Assembly: GCA_023430065.1 (NCBI GenBank)
Contig: JAEZCG010000023.1
Location: 1 to 54,112 of the forward strand
Reading direction: 5' to 3'
DNA length: 54,112 bases
Origin: Pseudomonadota bacterium
GTDB taxonomy: Bacteria > Pseudomonadota > Gammaproteobacteria > Burkholderiales > SHXO01
In this document: in pieces, positions 24,729-33,136 of the stretch
How positions within the stretch are numbered: the first letter of the stretch is position 1
Layout of the letters: each line of letters opens with the position of its first letter
The notes under the pieces: model-generated
The model's database searches: none
What the model was told of the DNA's origin: nothing
What the model saw: only the letters and a program-made list of their open reading frames with translations
Position numbers and translations under genes: made by a program

Positions 24729-26438
24729 ATGGATACGTCTTCTCCTGTGAAGTACCTGTATCACGTCGCCGCTGCGTTCGGCATGGCTGCCGCATTGGCG
24801 GCCGGTCCGGCGGCAGCGCAGCGTTCCGTCACCGACCAGATGCTGCTCAACGCCCAGAACGACGGGGCGAACTGGATCATGGCGCCGCGCGACTACTCGA
24901 GCACGCGCTACAGTCCGCTGGCCCAGATAGATGCGTCGAACGTCAAGCGCATGGTTCCGGTGTGGACATTCTCGTTCGGAACGCTGGACGCGCAGAACAC
25001 CACGCCTCTGGTGCTCGACGGCGTCATGTACGTGACCTCGTCGCACGGTCGCATCTTCGCGGTCGACGCTCGATCCGGTGCGATGAAGTGGATGTACGCG
25101 CATCCCATGCCCGACGACATCGGCAAGATGCTGTGCTGTGACCTGGGCAACCGGGGGGCGGCACTGTACGGTGACAACGTCTACTACGTGACGCCCGATT
25201 CGCACGTCATCGCGCTGAACCGCGACACCGGAAAGGTCGTGTGGGATGTCGTGATCGGCGACTACAAGAAGGCCTACACCATGACGGTCGCGCCGCTCAT
25301 CGTGAAGGGCAAGGTCGTGGTCGGCATGTCCGGCGCCGAGTATCCGACGCGCCTGTATATCGAGGCGCTGGATTCGGAGACCGGCCAGCAGGTCTGGCGC
25401 CGCTACACCATTCCCGCGCCGGGAGAGCCCGGCTCCGACACGTGGGGCACGACCGATCCGGACGCGTGGAAGTTCGGAGGCGGGTCTGCCTGGATCACCG
25501 GGTCCTACGATCCCACGCTCGACATCCTCTACTGGAGCACGGGCAATCCGAATCCCGACTGGGACGGACACGGCCGCGTGGGCGACAACCTGTACACCAA
25601 TGCCACGCTGGCGCTCGATCCGGACGACGGCGAGATCAAGTTCTACTATCAATACACGCCCTGGGACGTATGGGATTACGACGGCGTCAATGAAACCATC
25701 CTGGCGGACATCGGCGGCGAGCGCGTGTGGCTGCACGGGGATCGCAACGGCTTCTTGTACAAGGTCGACCGGACCAACGGCAAGTTCATCTGGGGCAAGG
25801 AGATTTCCAAGGTGAACTGGATGACCGGATTCACGCCGGAGGGACGCCCGATCATCGACGAGAACATGGTGCCCACCTACGACAAGGTCGTGAAGGGCGT
25901 GTGTCCGGCGTCGGAAGGCGGCAAGTGGTGGAATCCGATGTCCTACGATCCGAATCAGAGCATCGTCGTCGTGCCGAGCCGGGAGATCTGCGCCGATCTG
26001 AAGGCCGGGAAGACCGAGCGGGTCGAAGGTCGCTACAACCTCGGCCTGGCGGAAGCCAACTGGGAAAAGGGCTACGGCCAGCTCGTCGCGTTCGACGTCA
26101 AGACCGGCGAGAAGATCTGGACGGTGAAGGCACCATCGCCCTACACCAGCGGCATTCTGACCACCGCGGGCGGGCTGACCTTTGCCGGCACGCCGGAAGG
26201 CGAGTTCAACGCGCTCGACACGCGCACCGGCAAGAAGCTGTGGTCGTATCAGACCGGCTCCGGCATCGTGGGCAGCCCGATGACCTTCTCGATCGACGGA
26301 CGACAGTACGTCGCGGTGCCGTCCGGGTGGGGCGGCTGGACCGGCTGGGCGACCTGGGGCGGCAAAGGCGGGGCGCCGCACCTGAAGGACAACCGAAAGG
26401 GCGGCTACGTCACGGTCTTTGCGCTGTTCAACAAATAG
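24729..26438 (+). CDS. PQQ-dependent alcohol dehydrogenase, lanthanide-type
   Basis: A 569-residue periplasmic quinoprotein with signal peptide (residues 1-31, ending AGPAAAQ) and an eight-bladed propeller. The adjacent-cysteine disulfide C136-C137 (MLCCDLGNRGAAL), the W-motif repeats DAKSG/DTGKVVW and DPTLDILYWSTGN are standard. The active-site segment WDYDGVNE has catalytic D316 and a second acid D318; the Asp-Tyr-Asp arrangement marks lanthanide-dependent enzymes (XoxF, ExaF), while calcium enzymes have a small residue in the second place. It oxidises methanol or another primary or secondary alcohol; no xoxG/xoxJ pair is present, but a cytochrome c follows. The start has a GGGAGGGTTC site. 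Confidence 0.9.
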   Translation: MDTSSPVKYLYHVAAAFGMAAALAAGPAAAQRSVTDQMLLNAQNDGANWIMAPRDYSSTRYSPLAQIDASNVKRMVPVWTFSFGTLDAQNTTPLVLDGVMYVTSSHGRIFAVDARSGAMKWMYAHPMPDDIGKMLCCDLGNRGAALYGDNVYYVTPDSHVIALNRDTGKVVWDVVIGDYKKAYTMTVAPLIVKGKVVVGMSGAEYPTRLYIEALDSETGQQVWRRYTIPAPGEPGSDTWGTTDPDAWKFGGGSAWITGSYDPTLDILYWSTGNPNPDWDGHGRVGDNLYTNATLALDPDDGEIKFYYQYTPWDVWDYDGVNETILADIGGERVWLHGDRNGFLYKVDRTNGKFIWGKEISKVNWMTGFTPEGRPIIDENMVPTYDKVVKGVCPASEGGKWWNPMSYDPNQSIVVVPSREICADLKAGKTERVEGRYNLGLAEANWEKGYGQLVAFDVKTGEKIWTVKAPSPYTSGILTTAGGLTFAGTPEGEFNALDTRTGKKLWSYQTGSGIVGSPMTFSIDGRQYVAVPSGWGGWTGWATWGGKGGAPHLKDNRKGGYVTVFALFNK

Positions 26439-26451
26439 ATCCGATAGCGGT

Positions 26452-26515
26452 CGCCGGCATGCGCCGGCGTGACGGATCGCCCGCCGGCGTGCACCGCTGT
26501 GCGGGCGATGCCGTC
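26452..26515 (+). repeat. Tandem intercistronic hairpins between PQQ dehydrogenase and cytochrome genes
   Basis: Hairpin 1 pairs CGCCGGC (26452-26458) with GCCGGCG (26463-26469). Hairpin 2 pairs GACGGATCGCCCG (26471-26483) with CGGGCGAT (26502-26509) and CCGTC (26511-26515), with one bulged base. Neither is followed by a T tract, so they more likely protect the upstream mRNA or damp read-through than act as full terminators. Confidence 0.5.
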
Positions 26516-26560
26516 GCCCTGGAAGGATCCGGGGCCCGGTCTGTCCACCGCGAGCCAGCC

Positions 26561-26932
26561 ATGACGAAATCCATTCTCATCGTTCTGTCTTCCGCACTGT
26601 TTGCCGCGACCGCAGCCGGTGCCGAGGAGCTGACGAATCCCTTCGGGCTGGACGCCGCCGCGGCCGCGCACGGGCGCCGCCTGTACGACGCGCTCGGCTG
26701 CGTCGCGTGCCACGGAAACAACGCCCGCGGCGCAGTGGGGCCCGATCTGACCGACAACGAGTGGTTGCGGGCACCGTCCGACGCGATGATCTTCAACGTC
26801 ATCAAGAATGGCCGCGCCGGGACGCTCATGTCGCCCTTCAAGGATAGCGCCGAGGACAGCGAAATCTGGCAGATCGTGACCTACCTGCGCGATGAGCACC
26901 GCAAGCGCAAGGAGGCCGGAGAGTTCGACTAG
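26561..26932 (+). CDS. Periplasmic cytochrome c, partner of the PQQ dehydrogenase
   Basis: A 123-residue monohaem cytochrome with signal peptide (to about AAGAEE) and haem site C47-V-A-C50-H51. A methionine in AGTLMSPF is the likely second axial ligand. It follows the quinoprotein gene by 122 bases with tandem hairpins and presumably accepts its electrons, in the way cytochrome cL or XoxG do; overall it resembles short class I cytochromes rather than the larger cL. Confidence 0.85.
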   Translation: MTKSILIVLSSALFAATAAGAEELTNPFGLDAAAAAHGRRLYDALGCVACHGNNARGAVGPDLTDNEWLRAPSDAMIFNVIKNGRAGTLMSPFKDSAEDSEIWQIVTYLRDEHRKRKEAGEFD

Positions 26933-27056
26933 CGCCACCGCGGCGTGGCCTGCGACAAGTCTGCTGCATCCGAACAGCCCGCGCCATGCGTATCTGATCC
27001 ACGCCGCGCGCCGCCCTTTGGCGTAGCATCGGCTGCCCGGCACGGATCTTACGCGC

Positions 27057-29207
27057 ATGACCAAGAGCCGCATCGTCCTGCTCCTCGTTCTCGCGCTGCT
27101 GATTGCTGCGTTCTTCGCCTTCGATCTGGGGCGCTTCCTCAGCCTCGAGTTCCTCAAGGCGCAGCACGCCGCGATCGAGGACGTCTACCACACGCATCCA
27201 GTGCGCACGGCACTGGCGTTCCTCGCCGTCTACGTGGCGGTGACCGGGCTGTCGCTTCCCGGCGCGGCGATCATGACGTTGGCGGCCGGCGCGGTATTCG
27301 GGCTCGTCGCCGGGACACTCCTGGTCTCGTTCGCCTCCAGCATCGGTGCGACGCTCGCCTTCCTGGCCAGCCGGTTCCTGTTCCGCGACAGCATTCAGCG
27401 CCGATTCGGCGACAAGCTGAACACCATCAACCGCGGCATCGGGAAGGAAGGGGCGTTCTATCTCTTCACCCTGCGGCTCGTGCCGGTGTTTCCCTTTTTC
27501 GTGATCAATCTCGTCATGGGGCTGACCGCGATGAAGACGCGCACCTTCTACTGGGTGAGCCAAGTGGGCATGCTCCTCGGGACGATCGTGTACGTGAATG
27601 CCGGCATCCAGCTGGCTCGGATCCATTCGCTTCGGGACATCCTCTCGCCGGTGCTGCTGCTTTCCTTCGCCGCACTCGGCATCTTTCCCCTCCTGGCGAA
27701 GAAGATCGTGGACCACGTGCGGGCGCGCAAGGTGTATGCGGGATGGAAGCGGCCGGCGCGGTTCGACCGCAACCTGATCGTGATCGGCGCCGGCTCTGCC
27801 GGGCTGGTGTCGGCCTACATCGCCGCGGCGGTGAAGGCCAAGGTGACGCTCGTCGAGAGGCATCGCATGGGGGGCGATTGCCTGAACACCGGTTGCGTGC
27901 CGTCCAAGGCCTTGCTGCGCACGGCCAAGCTCGCCGCACAGATGCGTCGCGCGGACGAGTGGGGGATCGCACGCGCGCAGCCCGAGATCGATTTTGCCAA
28001 GGTGATGCAACGCGTGCAGCGTGTCATCCGGACCATTGCACCGCACGATTCGATCGAGCGCTATACCGGATTGGGCGTGGAGTGTATCGCGGGCAGCGCA
28101 ACGATCGAGACCCCGTGGAGCGTGAGCATTCTCGGCCACGACGGCCAACGGCAGGTGTTGACCACGCGTGCAATCGTGATCGCCGCCGGCGCACGCCCGT
28201 TCGTGCCGCCGATTCCCGGCCTCGAGCAGGTCGGTTACCTGACCTCCGACACGGTGTGGAATCTGGACGCGCTGCCCCCCCGGCTGGTGGTGCTGGGCGG
28301 TGGACCGATCGGTTGCGAACTCGCCCAGGCCTTCGCACGCCTCGGCGCCCAGGTGACACAGGTGGAGATGCTGCCGCAGATCATCAGCCGCGAGGACCCG
28401 GAGATCTCGGCGATGGTCCTGCAGCGCTTGCGCGCAGAGGGCGTGCGCGTGCTCCTCGAGCACGAAGCGAAGCGGTTTCTGGTCGACGGTGGAGAAAAGG
28501 TGCTGATCGCCCAACATCAGGGCAGCGAGGTCCGGATCCCGTTCGACGAGGTGCTGGTTGCAGTCGGGCGGCTGCCGAACACAGAGGGGTACGGGCTGGA
28601 GAAGCTCGGCATCCCCGTGACCCGGCAACGCACGGTCGAGGTCGACGAGTTCATGGCCACGCGCTATCCCAACATCTACGCGTGCGGCGACGTCGCCGGC
28701 CCCTACCAGTTCACGCACACCGCCGCCCATACCGCCTGGTACGCGGCGGTGAACGCGCTGTTCGGCCGCTTCCGGCGCTTCCGCGCGGACTTCTCCGTAA
28801 TCCCCTGGGCCACGTTCACCGAACCCGAAGTCGCGCGCGTCGGACTGAACGAACAGGAGGCGCGCGAGCGAGGCATTCCCTATGAGGTCACCACCTACGG
28901 CATCGACGATCTGGACCGCGCGATCGCGGATGGCGAGGCGCATGGGCTGGTCAAGGTGCTGACCGTCCCGGGCAAGGATCGCATTCTGGGCGTGGCGATC
29001 GTGGGGGAGCACGCCGCGGATCTCATCGTCGAGTATGTCTCTGCGATGAAGCACGGCATCGGACTGAACAGGATTCTGGGCACCATCCATATCTATCCGA
29101 CGCTTGCCGAGGCAAACAAGTACGCGGCCGGCAACTGGAAGCGTGCGCACGCACCGCAACGGGTGTTGCGCTGGGCGCAGCGTTACCACGGATGGATGCG
29201 GGGCTGA
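27057..29207 (+). CDS. TVP38/TMEM64 membrane domain fused to a MerA-like disulfide oxidoreductase
   Basis: A 716-residue fusion. Residues 1-225 are a TVP38/DedA-type (SNARE-associated) membrane domain with several helices, the GAAIMTLAAGAVFGLVAGT motif, and FTLRLVPVFPFFVINLVMG. Residues 238-716 are a flavin disulfide oxidoreductase: the FAD site GAGSAG (244-249), redox disulfide C275...C280 (GGDCLNTGCVPSKAL), NAD site VVLGGGPIGCELA, and YACGDVAG. The C-terminal HIYPTLAEANK replaces the dihydrolipoamide dehydrogenase HAHPT sequence, and there is no MerA terminal Cys pair or N-terminal HMA domain, so mercury reduction is not shown. It heads a coupled operon: the next start overlaps its stop (TGATG). 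Confidence 0.9.
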   Translation: MTKSRIVLLLVLALLIAAFFAFDLGRFLSLEFLKAQHAAIEDVYHTHPVRTALAFLAVYVAVTGLSLPGAAIMTLAAGAVFGLVAGTLLVSFASSIGATLAFLASRFLFRDSIQRRFGDKLNTINRGIGKEGAFYLFTLRLVPVFPFFVINLVMGLTAMKTRTFYWVSQVGMLLGTIVYVNAGIQLARIHSLRDILSPVLLLSFAALGIFPLLAKKIVDHVRARKVYAGWKRPARFDRNLIVIGAGSAGLVSAYIAAAVKAKVTLVERHRMGGDCLNTGCVPSKALLRTAKLAAQMRRADEWGIARAQPEIDFAKVMQRVQRVIRTIAPHDSIERYTGLGVECIAGSATIETPWSVSILGHDGQRQVLTTRAIVIAAGARPFVPPIPGLEQVGYLTSDTVWNLDALPPRLVVLGGGPIGCELAQAFARLGAQVTQVEMLPQIISREDPEISAMVLQRLRAEGVRVLLEHEAKRFLVDGGEKVLIAQHQGSEVRIPFDEVLVAVGRLPNTEGYGLEKLGIPVTRQRTVEVDEFMATRYPNIYACGDVAGPYQFTHTAAHTAWYAAVNALFGRFRRFRADFSVIPWATFTEPEVARVGLNEQEARERGIPYEVTTYGIDDLDRAIADGEAHGLVKVLTVPGKDRILGVAIVGEHAADLIVEYVSAMKHGIGLNRILGTIHIYPTLAEANKYAAGNWKRAHAPQRVLRWAQRYHGWMRG

Positions 29208-29893
29208 TGCGGCTGTCCATCGTCGTACCGGTGCTCGACGAGGCAGTTGGCATCCGCGCCTGCCTCGAGCGGCTCCAGCCCTTGCGCGCGCGGGGCCACG
29301 AAGTCATCGTCGCCGATGGCGGCAGCGGCGACGGCACACTGGATCTGACCCGCGATCTTGCCGACCGCGTGCTGGAGGCGCCGCGCGGCCGTGCAACGCA
29401 GATGAATGCGGGCGCCGCGCTGGCCCGCGGGGATGTGCTCGTCTTCCTGCACGCCGACACGCGCCTCGCGCACGATGCCCTGCGCCAGCTCGAGGCCACT
29501 TGGGCGGCGGGCCGGCTCCGTTGGGGGCGGTTCGACGTGTTCATCGAGGGAAGCCATGCGATGCTGAGGGTGGTGGCGTGCATGATGAACGTGCGCTCGC
29601 GCCTCACCCGCGTATGTACCGGCGACCAGTGCATCTTCGTGGCACGAGAGCTGTTCGTGCGCGTCGGCGGCTACCCCGCCATTGCACTGATGGAGGATGT
29701 GGCGCTGTCCAAGCGGTTGCGGCGCCATGCGCCCATGACCGCGCTGCCCGGACCGGTGGTGACCTCCGGCCGGCGATGGGAAAAGCACGGCGTATGGCGT
29801 ACCATCGCGTTCATGTGGTGGCTGCGCCTGCGCTATTTCCTGGGCGATTCACCACGGCGCCTCAGCCGCGCCTACGACGGTGGTTCTCGGTAG
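29207..29893 (+). CDS. Family 2 glycosyltransferase, TIGR04283 type
   Basis: A 228-residue GT-A glycosyltransferase of the group named after arsenosugar synthesis (TIGR04283). The nucleotide site is VVPVLDEAVGIRACLERL with VADGGSGDGT, then APRGRATQMNAGAALARGDVLVFLHADTRL containing the metal-binding D-x-D-like HADT. LMEDVALSKRLRRH gives the catalytic acid region. The ATG 29207 overlaps the fusion protein's stop; the ATG at 29192 would overlap further and lacks the family start. These proteins occur with TIGR04282 (next gene) in several phyla; the acceptor is unknown. Confidence 0.85.
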   Translation: MRLSIVVPVLDEAVGIRACLERLQPLRARGHEVIVADGGSGDGTLDLTRDLADRVLEAPRGRATQMNAGAALARGDVLVFLHADTRLAHDALRQLEATWAAGRLRWGRFDVFIEGSHAMLRVVACMMNVRSRLTRVCTGDQCIFVARELFVRVGGYPAIALMEDVALSKRLRRHAPMTALPGPVVTSGRRWEKHGVWRTIAFMWWLRLRYFLGDSPRRLSRAYDGGSR

Positions 29894-29968
29894 TCCCCGG
29901 TCCGCTTCGTCCACGTTCGATGCATTGCAGCCGGCGTCTCGGCGCGCGGCTTGATTCTCCGCGTTGTC

Positions 29969-30625
29969 ATGACCACGGTAAGCAGGGCGGTCGTCCAGGT
30001 GTTCGCCAAGGCCCCTCAACCAGGGCAGGTGAAGACGCGCCTGATCCCCGTGCTGGGCGCGCACAATGCCGCGGAACTGCATTGCCGCCTGGTGCGGCAC
30101 ACCCTCGGTACGGTCGCGATCGCCCGCGTCGGGCGTGCCGAGATCTGGACCACCCCGCCCGCGGACAGTGCTTTCTTGCAGGTGTGCAAGCGCCTGCTCG
30201 GCCTGCCCATCCTGATGCAGCCGGACGGCGACATCGGTGCGCGCATGAGCTATGCGGCGCGCGACGGGTTGAGCCGTGGCCGGATGGTGCTGCTGGTCGG
30301 CACGGACGTCCCTTCCCTGGACCCCGAGGACCTGCGCGCCGCGCAACGCGCGCTGGAGAACGGGGCCGATGCCGTCTTAGGGCCGGCCGAGGACGGGGGG
30401 TACTGGCTCATCGGCTTGCGCAGGCACGATGATTCGCTGTTCGACGGGATTCCCTGGAGCACGCCGGCCGTGCTCGAACTCACGCGTCGGCGCTTGCGGG
30501 CCCTGGGATGGCACTGGCACGAACTGCCCGCACGCTGGGACCTGGACCGTCCCGAGGACCTGGCGCGCACGGCGGCCGATCCCCGACTCGCGTCCCTCAT
30601 CGCCGATCTGATGCAGCCCGCGTGA
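29969..30625 (+). CDS. TIGR04282/DUF2064-family nucleotidyl- or glycosyl-transferase-like protein
   Basis: A 218-residue protein with the DUF2064 fold, a GT-A-like nucleotide-binding domain. Characteristic segments are VFAKAPQPGQVKTRLIPVLG at the start, VGTDVPSLDPEDLRAA in the middle and GPAEDGGYWLIGLRR later. It is listed as an arsenosugar-pathway glycosyltransferase by family naming, but no arsenic gene is present here. ATG 29969 is used; a TTG at 29951 is a weaker alternative. The stop overlaps the next start by four bases (GTGA). Confidence 0.85.
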   Translation: MTTVSRAVVQVFAKAPQPGQVKTRLIPVLGAHNAAELHCRLVRHTLGTVAIARVGRAEIWTTPPADSAFLQVCKRLLGLPILMQPDGDIGARMSYAARDGLSRGRMVLLVGTDVPSLDPEDLRAAQRALENGADAVLGPAEDGGYWLIGLRRHDDSLFDGIPWSTPAVLELTRRRLRALGWHWHELPARWDLDRPEDLARTAADPRLASLIADLMQPA

Positions 30626-31746
30626 AGCGCCTGGTCCTGGTCGGCGGCGGACACAGCCACGTCGAGGTGATCCGGCGCCTGCGCATGCATCCTTCGACGG
30701 GTCTGCACGCCACGCTGGTCAGTCCGCAGCGCTTCACTGCCTACTCGGGCATGCTGCCGGGCCTGATCGCCGGCCACTACGACTATCTGGACTGTCATAT
30801 CGACCTGGAAGCGCTGTGCGTCGCCGCCTGCATCGACTGGATGCCCGACGCCGTTACAGCGCTCGACCCCGCCCGGCGCGTGTTCGCCCTCGCTTCCGGG
30901 GGCAGCATCGGCTACGACCTGGCCTCCATCGACATCGGATCGGCCCCGCCACCTGGCCGTGACGACCCGGCGACCCGGTTCGACGTCCCGGTCAAGCCTA
31001 CGGAGACCTTCCTCGCCTGGTGGGACGCGATGCGCGGCCGTGCCCAGCGGAGCACGCTGCGCTTTCTCACAGTCGGAGGCGGCGCGGCAGGCGTGGAAGT
31101 GACCCTTGCCATGCAGCATCGCCTGCGCAGTGAGGGCGTGCGGGCAATGTTCAGCATCGCGACGATGGATGCCTGCGTTCTCGCCAGTCATCCCGCTAAG
31201 GTGCGGCGCCATTTCGAACGGGTGCTGCGCGAGCGCAACGTCGGCGTACTCGTCGGAGCGCGGGTGACTGAAGTGGAGGACGGCGTCGCACGGCTCGATT
31301 CCGGCGCACGGATCGAGGCCGATGCTCTGGTGTGGGCGCTGGGACCCGAACCGGCGCAGTGGCCGGGTGCCGCGGGACTCGCCACCGACGCGACCGGCTT
31401 CGTGCTGGTCGATCGCCACCTGCGGTCGATCTCGCACCCGGAGCTGTTCGCTGCCGGCGATATCGCCACGTTGCGCGACCACCCCCATCCGAAGTCGGGT
31501 GTGTATGCCGTCCGGCATGGACCGCCGCTGGCGGAAAACCTCAGGCGGACGATTTCGGGCGAGCGGCTGGTGACCTATGTGCCTCAGCGCAGGGCGCTCG
31601 CGCTCATCAGTACCGGCAACCGGAGCGCCGTCGCCTCATGGGGGCCGCTCGCCGCGCACGGCGATTGGGTGTGGCGCTGGAAGGACCGGATCGACAGGCA
31701 GTTCATGGCCCGCTATCGCATCGCCGCTGCATTGGCCCGCGCCTGA
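30622..31746 (+). CDS. FAD-dependent pyridine nucleotide-disulfide oxidoreductase, TIGR03169 type
   Basis: A 374-residue flavoprotein with the FAD site LVLVGGGHSHVEVIRRL at the start, a second nucleotide site LTVGGGAAGVEVTLAM near residue 150, and LFAAGDIATL near residue 275. It belongs to the group found as the N-terminal half of selenide-dikinase (SelD) fusions and also alone; the function of the group is unknown, with NDH-2/sulfide:quinone-reductase-like chemistry plausible. There is no CxxC redox motif of the MerA type, so it probably passes electrons to a quinone or small acceptor. GTG 30622 couples it to the preceding gene. Confidence 0.85.
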   Translation: MKRLVLVGGGHSHVEVIRRLRMHPSTGLHATLVSPQRFTAYSGMLPGLIAGHYDYLDCHIDLEALCVAACIDWMPDAVTALDPARRVFALASGGSIGYDLASIDIGSAPPPGRDDPATRFDVPVKPTETFLAWWDAMRGRAQRSTLRFLTVGGGAAGVEVTLAMQHRLRSEGVRAMFSIATMDACVLASHPAKVRRHFERVLRERNVGVLVGARVTEVEDGVARLDSGARIEADALVWALGPEPAQWPGAAGLATDATGFVLVDRHLRSISHPELFAAGDIATLRDHPHPKSGVYAVRHGPPLAENLRRTISGERLVTYVPQRRALALISTGNRSAVASWGPLAAHGDWVWRWKDRIDRQFMARYRIAAALARA

Positions 31747-31829
31747 CGCTGCACCTGACCTCGACCCGGCGCTGGCATGCAGTGAGATGCGGGACAATGC
31801 GCAATTCCTCGCATCCGGAATCCCCGCAG

Positions 31830-32981
31830 ATGGCTCAACCGAAACCGTTCACGCTCTGCGTTCCGCAAGCCGTCCTCGACGATCTCCAAGCGCGCCTCGC
31901 TCGCACGCGCTGGCCTGAGGTGCCGCCCATGGAGCCGTGGCGCACCGGCACCAGCGTCGACTACCTGCGCGGGTTGGTGGAGTACTGGCGCGATGGCTTC
32001 GACTGGCGCGCCCAGGAGGCGACGCTCAATGCCTTCCGGCAGTTCCGCGTACCGCTGTCCGGCATCGACCTCCACTTCATCCATGAGGAGGGAAGGGGAC
32101 CCGCGCCCTTGCCGCTGCTCCTTTCGCACGGATGGCCGGGCTCGGTGTTCGAGTTCCACAAGGCGCTTCCCATGCTGACCGATCCGGCGCGATTCGGTGC
32201 GGATCCGGCGGACGCCTTCACCGTCGTTGCGCCGTCCCTTCCCGGGTACACGCTGTCGTACAGGCCGGGGCAGCCGCGCTTCGCGCTGGAGGCGATCGCC
32301 GATACCTTCGCCGCGCTGATGACCGACGTGCTGGGCTACTCGCGTTTCGGGGCGCAGGGCGGAGACTGGGGTGCGTTCGTGACCTCGCGCCTGGGATACG
32401 CGTACCCGCAGCGCGTGGTGGGCATCCACCTCAACCTGCTCGCGATACGCCGCGATCCCAAGATGCTCGAGAAGCCGACGCCGGAAGAGAAGCGCTTCCT
32501 GGAGCAGCTCGACTACTGGCTGAAAGAGGAGGTGGGCTACCAATGGATCCAGGGAACCAAGCCCACCACCCTGTCCTTCGGGTTGACCGACTCGCCGGTG
32601 GGGTTGGCGGCGTGGCTGGTGGAGAAATTCCAGCGCTGGACCGATTGCGACGGGCATCCGGAGAACGCGCTGTCACGTGACGAGATGCTGGCGGACATCA
32701 CGCTCTACTGGGCGACCGGCGCGATCGGCTCATCCTTCTGGCCCTATTACGCCCGCATGCACGGCCCCTGGCCGATTCCGGAGGGTGTGGCGGTGCCGAT
32801 GGGATACGCGGAATTCCCCAAGGAGATCCTGTCGCCGCCGCGCACCGTGGCCGAGCGGATGTACACCGACATCCGGCGCTGGACACGCATGGAGAAGGGG
32901 GGGCACTTCGCTGCGCTCGAGCAACCCGAGGCGCTCGTCCACGAGATCCGCGAGTTCTTCAGGCCCCTGCGCGGGCGCTGA
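31830..32981 (+). CDS. Epoxide hydrolase (alpha/beta fold, EHN type)
   Basis: A 383-residue enzyme that opens epoxides to diols. The N-terminal EHN lid region includes ARLARTRWPEVPP and DYLRGLVEYWRDGFDWR, the oxyanion motif is SHGWPGSVFEF, the nucleophile is D179 (QGGDWGAFV), and the base His lies in KGGHFAALEQPE near the end. Two lid tyrosines are expected in the cap (for example YQWIQ and YYARMH). The ATG 31830 starts the protein at MAQPKPF; upstream in-frame ATG 31797 is possible. It follows the TIGR03169 gene by 83 bases on the same strand and may or may not belong to that operon. Confidence 0.9.
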   Translation: MAQPKPFTLCVPQAVLDDLQARLARTRWPEVPPMEPWRTGTSVDYLRGLVEYWRDGFDWRAQEATLNAFRQFRVPLSGIDLHFIHEEGRGPAPLPLLLSHGWPGSVFEFHKALPMLTDPARFGADPADAFTVVAPSLPGYTLSYRPGQPRFALEAIADTFAALMTDVLGYSRFGAQGGDWGAFVTSRLGYAYPQRVVGIHLNLLAIRRDPKMLEKPTPEEKRFLEQLDYWLKEEVGYQWIQGTKPTTLSFGLTDSPVGLAAWLVEKFQRWTDCDGHPENALSRDEMLADITLYWATGAIGSSFWPYYARMHGPWPIPEGVAVPMGYAEFPKEILSPPRTVAERMYTDIRRWTRMEKGGHFAALEQPEALVHEIREFFRPLRGR

Positions 32982-33136
32982 GACGTGTGCAGCAACGACC
33001 CGAGCGGGGGCCGTGCCCGCGCCACCCGGTGGCGCTGGCCGCGGACGTACCCGGGCGGTAGCGGGTTCGGTTAAGCTTGGTCATCGGGCAGGGTCGCGTG
33101 CGCGCGCCTGCTCGCTCCAGCCAAGCAAGAGCGCGA

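Noticed and set aside
26838..29189. 783-codon frame antisense to the TVP38-MerA fusion
   Set aside because: No protein family features; explained by GC bias and opposing strand coding.
27057..29207. Calling the fusion a mercuric reductase
   Set aside because: No HMA domain and no C-terminal vicinal Cys pair; no other mer gene nearby.
29207..30625. Arsenosugar synthesis as a firm function
   Set aside because: Family names suggest it, but ArsM, ArsS and arsenic resistance genes are absent from the window.
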